This document shows, in pieces, positions 63,254-64,000 of a stretch of DNA of 64,000 nucleotides. Location: contig JAXLUN010000003.1 in NCBI GenBank assembly GCA_046329535.1, positions 124,001 to 188,000 of the forward strand. Direction: 5' to 3'. A model generated the notes under the pieces. It saw nothing but the letters and a program-made list of their open reading frames with translations, made no database searches and had not been told where the DNA came from. Each line of letters begins with the position of its first letter. Positions within the stretch are counted from its first letter, which is position 1. Made by a program: the position numbers and the translations under genes. Source of the stretch: Bog-950 sp046329535. Its GTDB lineage: Bacteria; Bacteroidota; Bacteroidia; Chitinophagales; LD1.

Positions 63254-64000
63254 TCAGTTTAATTGTAGTTTACCTTTATTAATTACACCCAAGGGTTTAC
63301 CGGTAAAACTAAACCCTATAAAAGGAGTGTTTTGCGATTTTGAGCGAATATCACCTTCAGTAAATGTCCACTGCATATCTGGATTAAACAAAGTTAAATC
63401 AGCCGTACGACCTTCTTCAATTTTGCTCTCCAAACCCAGAATTTTTCGAGGATTGTTTGAAAGGCAGTCAACAATTTTATCCAGAGTCAATTTGTCCTTT
63501 AACGAAGTATTAGCTATGGCGAAACAGGTTTCCAAGCCAATCATTCCAAATTCTGCTTTATCAAATTCCAGTTTCTTGCAATCCTGTTCCTGGGGTTGGT
63601 GTGCCGAAGTAATCGCATCTATTGTTCCATCAGCAAGACCTTTCACCAGGGCACTGATATCCTCTTTTGTTCGTAGCGGTGGATTCACTTTAGCAAGTGA
63701 ATTATAGTCACCAACGGAATTTTCGTCCAACAGCAGATTGTATGCATTAACAGATGCTGAAATTCTCAACCCTTTCTTTTTTGCTGATTTAATCAACTCT
63801 ACCGAACGTTTCACCGAAATGTCCAGCAGATGAAGTTTTGAATCACTATACTCCAGCAAATACAAATCACGATTTACCGCTACCTCCTCTGCCAAAGCCG
63901 GCATGGCAGGAAGACCAAGCTTTGTACTGGTCACACCTTCATTCATTACCCCATTTTTGGAGATACTTTTTTCTTCCGGGTGATTCATTATGAGGCCATC
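63254..64000 (-). CDS. Dihydroorotase-like protein, probably non-catalytic (5' end outside)
   Basis: The frame runs off the right edge; ATG 63988 is internal, since the coding frame continues upstream (codons for DGLI precede it). The visible ~245 residues are the C-terminal part of a cyclic amidohydrolase: LLDISVKRSVELIK, then VNPPLRTKEDISALVKGLAD and GLESKIEEGRTADLTLFNPD. Active dihydroorotases have a TDHAPH motif with the catalytic Asp; here the equivalent region reads ITSAHQPQEQD. The Asp is absent, which resembles PyrC'-type partners of aspartate transcarbamoylase. Function in pyrimidine synthesis is inferred. Confidence 0.75.
   Translation of the reverse strand, partial: DGLIMNHPEEKSISKNGVMNEGVTSTKLGLPAMPALAEEVAVNRDLYLLEYSDSKLHLLDISVKRSVELIKSAKKKGLRISASVNAYNLLLDENSVGDYNSLAKVNPPLRTKEDISALVKGLADGTIDAITSAHQPQEQDCKKLEFDKAEFGMIGLETCFAIANTSLKDKLTLDKIVDCLSNNPRKILGLESKIEEGRTADLTLFNPDMQWTFTEGDIRSKSQNTPFIGFSFTGKPLGVINKGKLQLN

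Noticed and set aside
1..64000. CRISPR array, prophage or transposon
   Set aside because: No array of direct repeats with spacers, no transposase, integrase, capsid or terminase, and no attachment-site duplication beside the tRNA were seen.

Overview
The window reads as a chromosomal stretch of a Bacteroidota (Bacteroidetes), probably an environmental gliding or T9SS-bearing lineage. Reasons: several genes have the Bacteroidota promoter pattern TTTG-N18/19-TAnnTTTG; three exported proteins end in type IX secretion or gliding-motility C-terminal domains; and DUF3467, DUF4783, DUF4199, the zinc-less DksA-like protein and the GDP-heptose genes are typical of the phylum. No rRNA, insertion sequence, phage, integrase or CRISPR array was seen, and there is one tRNA.

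Layout. 1-7.6 kb (minus): an exported three-gene unit of a beta-helix lipoprotein, an Fn3-like secreted protein and the first ~1,724 residues of a giant Rhs-like surface protein that runs off the left edge. 7.7-9.2 kb: an unrecognised helical protein. 9.5-11.4 kb: a DUF3467 protein and an exported M20 peptidase. 11.4-15.9 kb: the translation/secretion cluster tRNA-Trp-secE-nusG-rplK-rplA-rplJ, then a ComEA-like helix-hairpin-helix gene, then rplL with its own promoter and leader hairpin; rpoBC does not follow. 16-26.3 kb: a Lys-rich DksA-like protein, an orphan DNA methyltransferase, a lipoprotein, a fatty acid hydroxylase, a cytochrome c/copper monooxygenase with a T9SS tail, a GNAT enzyme, an outer-membrane barrel, a small membrane protein and a lipoprotein MsrB. 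26.3-32.5 kb: two paralogous exported caspase-fold proteins directly downstream of cyanophycin synthetase. 32.6-46.6 kb: DUF4783, gpmI, a small HTH protein, two very large T9SS/gliding-type adhesin-like proteins, ribE, a Sua5/TsaC enzyme, a broken CoA-transferase, a hydrolase and rsmE.

46.6-49.9 kb carries four or five genes in a row with frameshifts, including pyrD, which most free-living bacteria need. Together with the broken CoA-transferase at 40.4-41.1 kb this looks more like local sequence error than gene decay, so the reading frames there should be treated as provisional. 49.9-56.2 kb: a metallophosphoesterase, sucD with an MlaEF-type lipid ABC transporter, a short-chain dehydrogenase, a DUF1573 protein and an aminotransferase.

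56.2-64 kb is a surface-polysaccharide block: gmhA, hddA, hddC and gmhB together can make GDP-D-glycero-alpha-D-manno-heptose, next to two glycosyltransferases, a sensor histidine kinase, a DUF4199 membrane protein and a dihydroorotase-like protein that runs off the right edge and appears to lack the catalytic Asp.

The strongest candidates for something unusual are the paired signal-peptide/jelly-roll/caspase/EF-hand proteins placed behind cphA, the separation of rplJ from rplL by a terminator, an extra gene and a separate promoter, and the Rhs-like three-gene unit.
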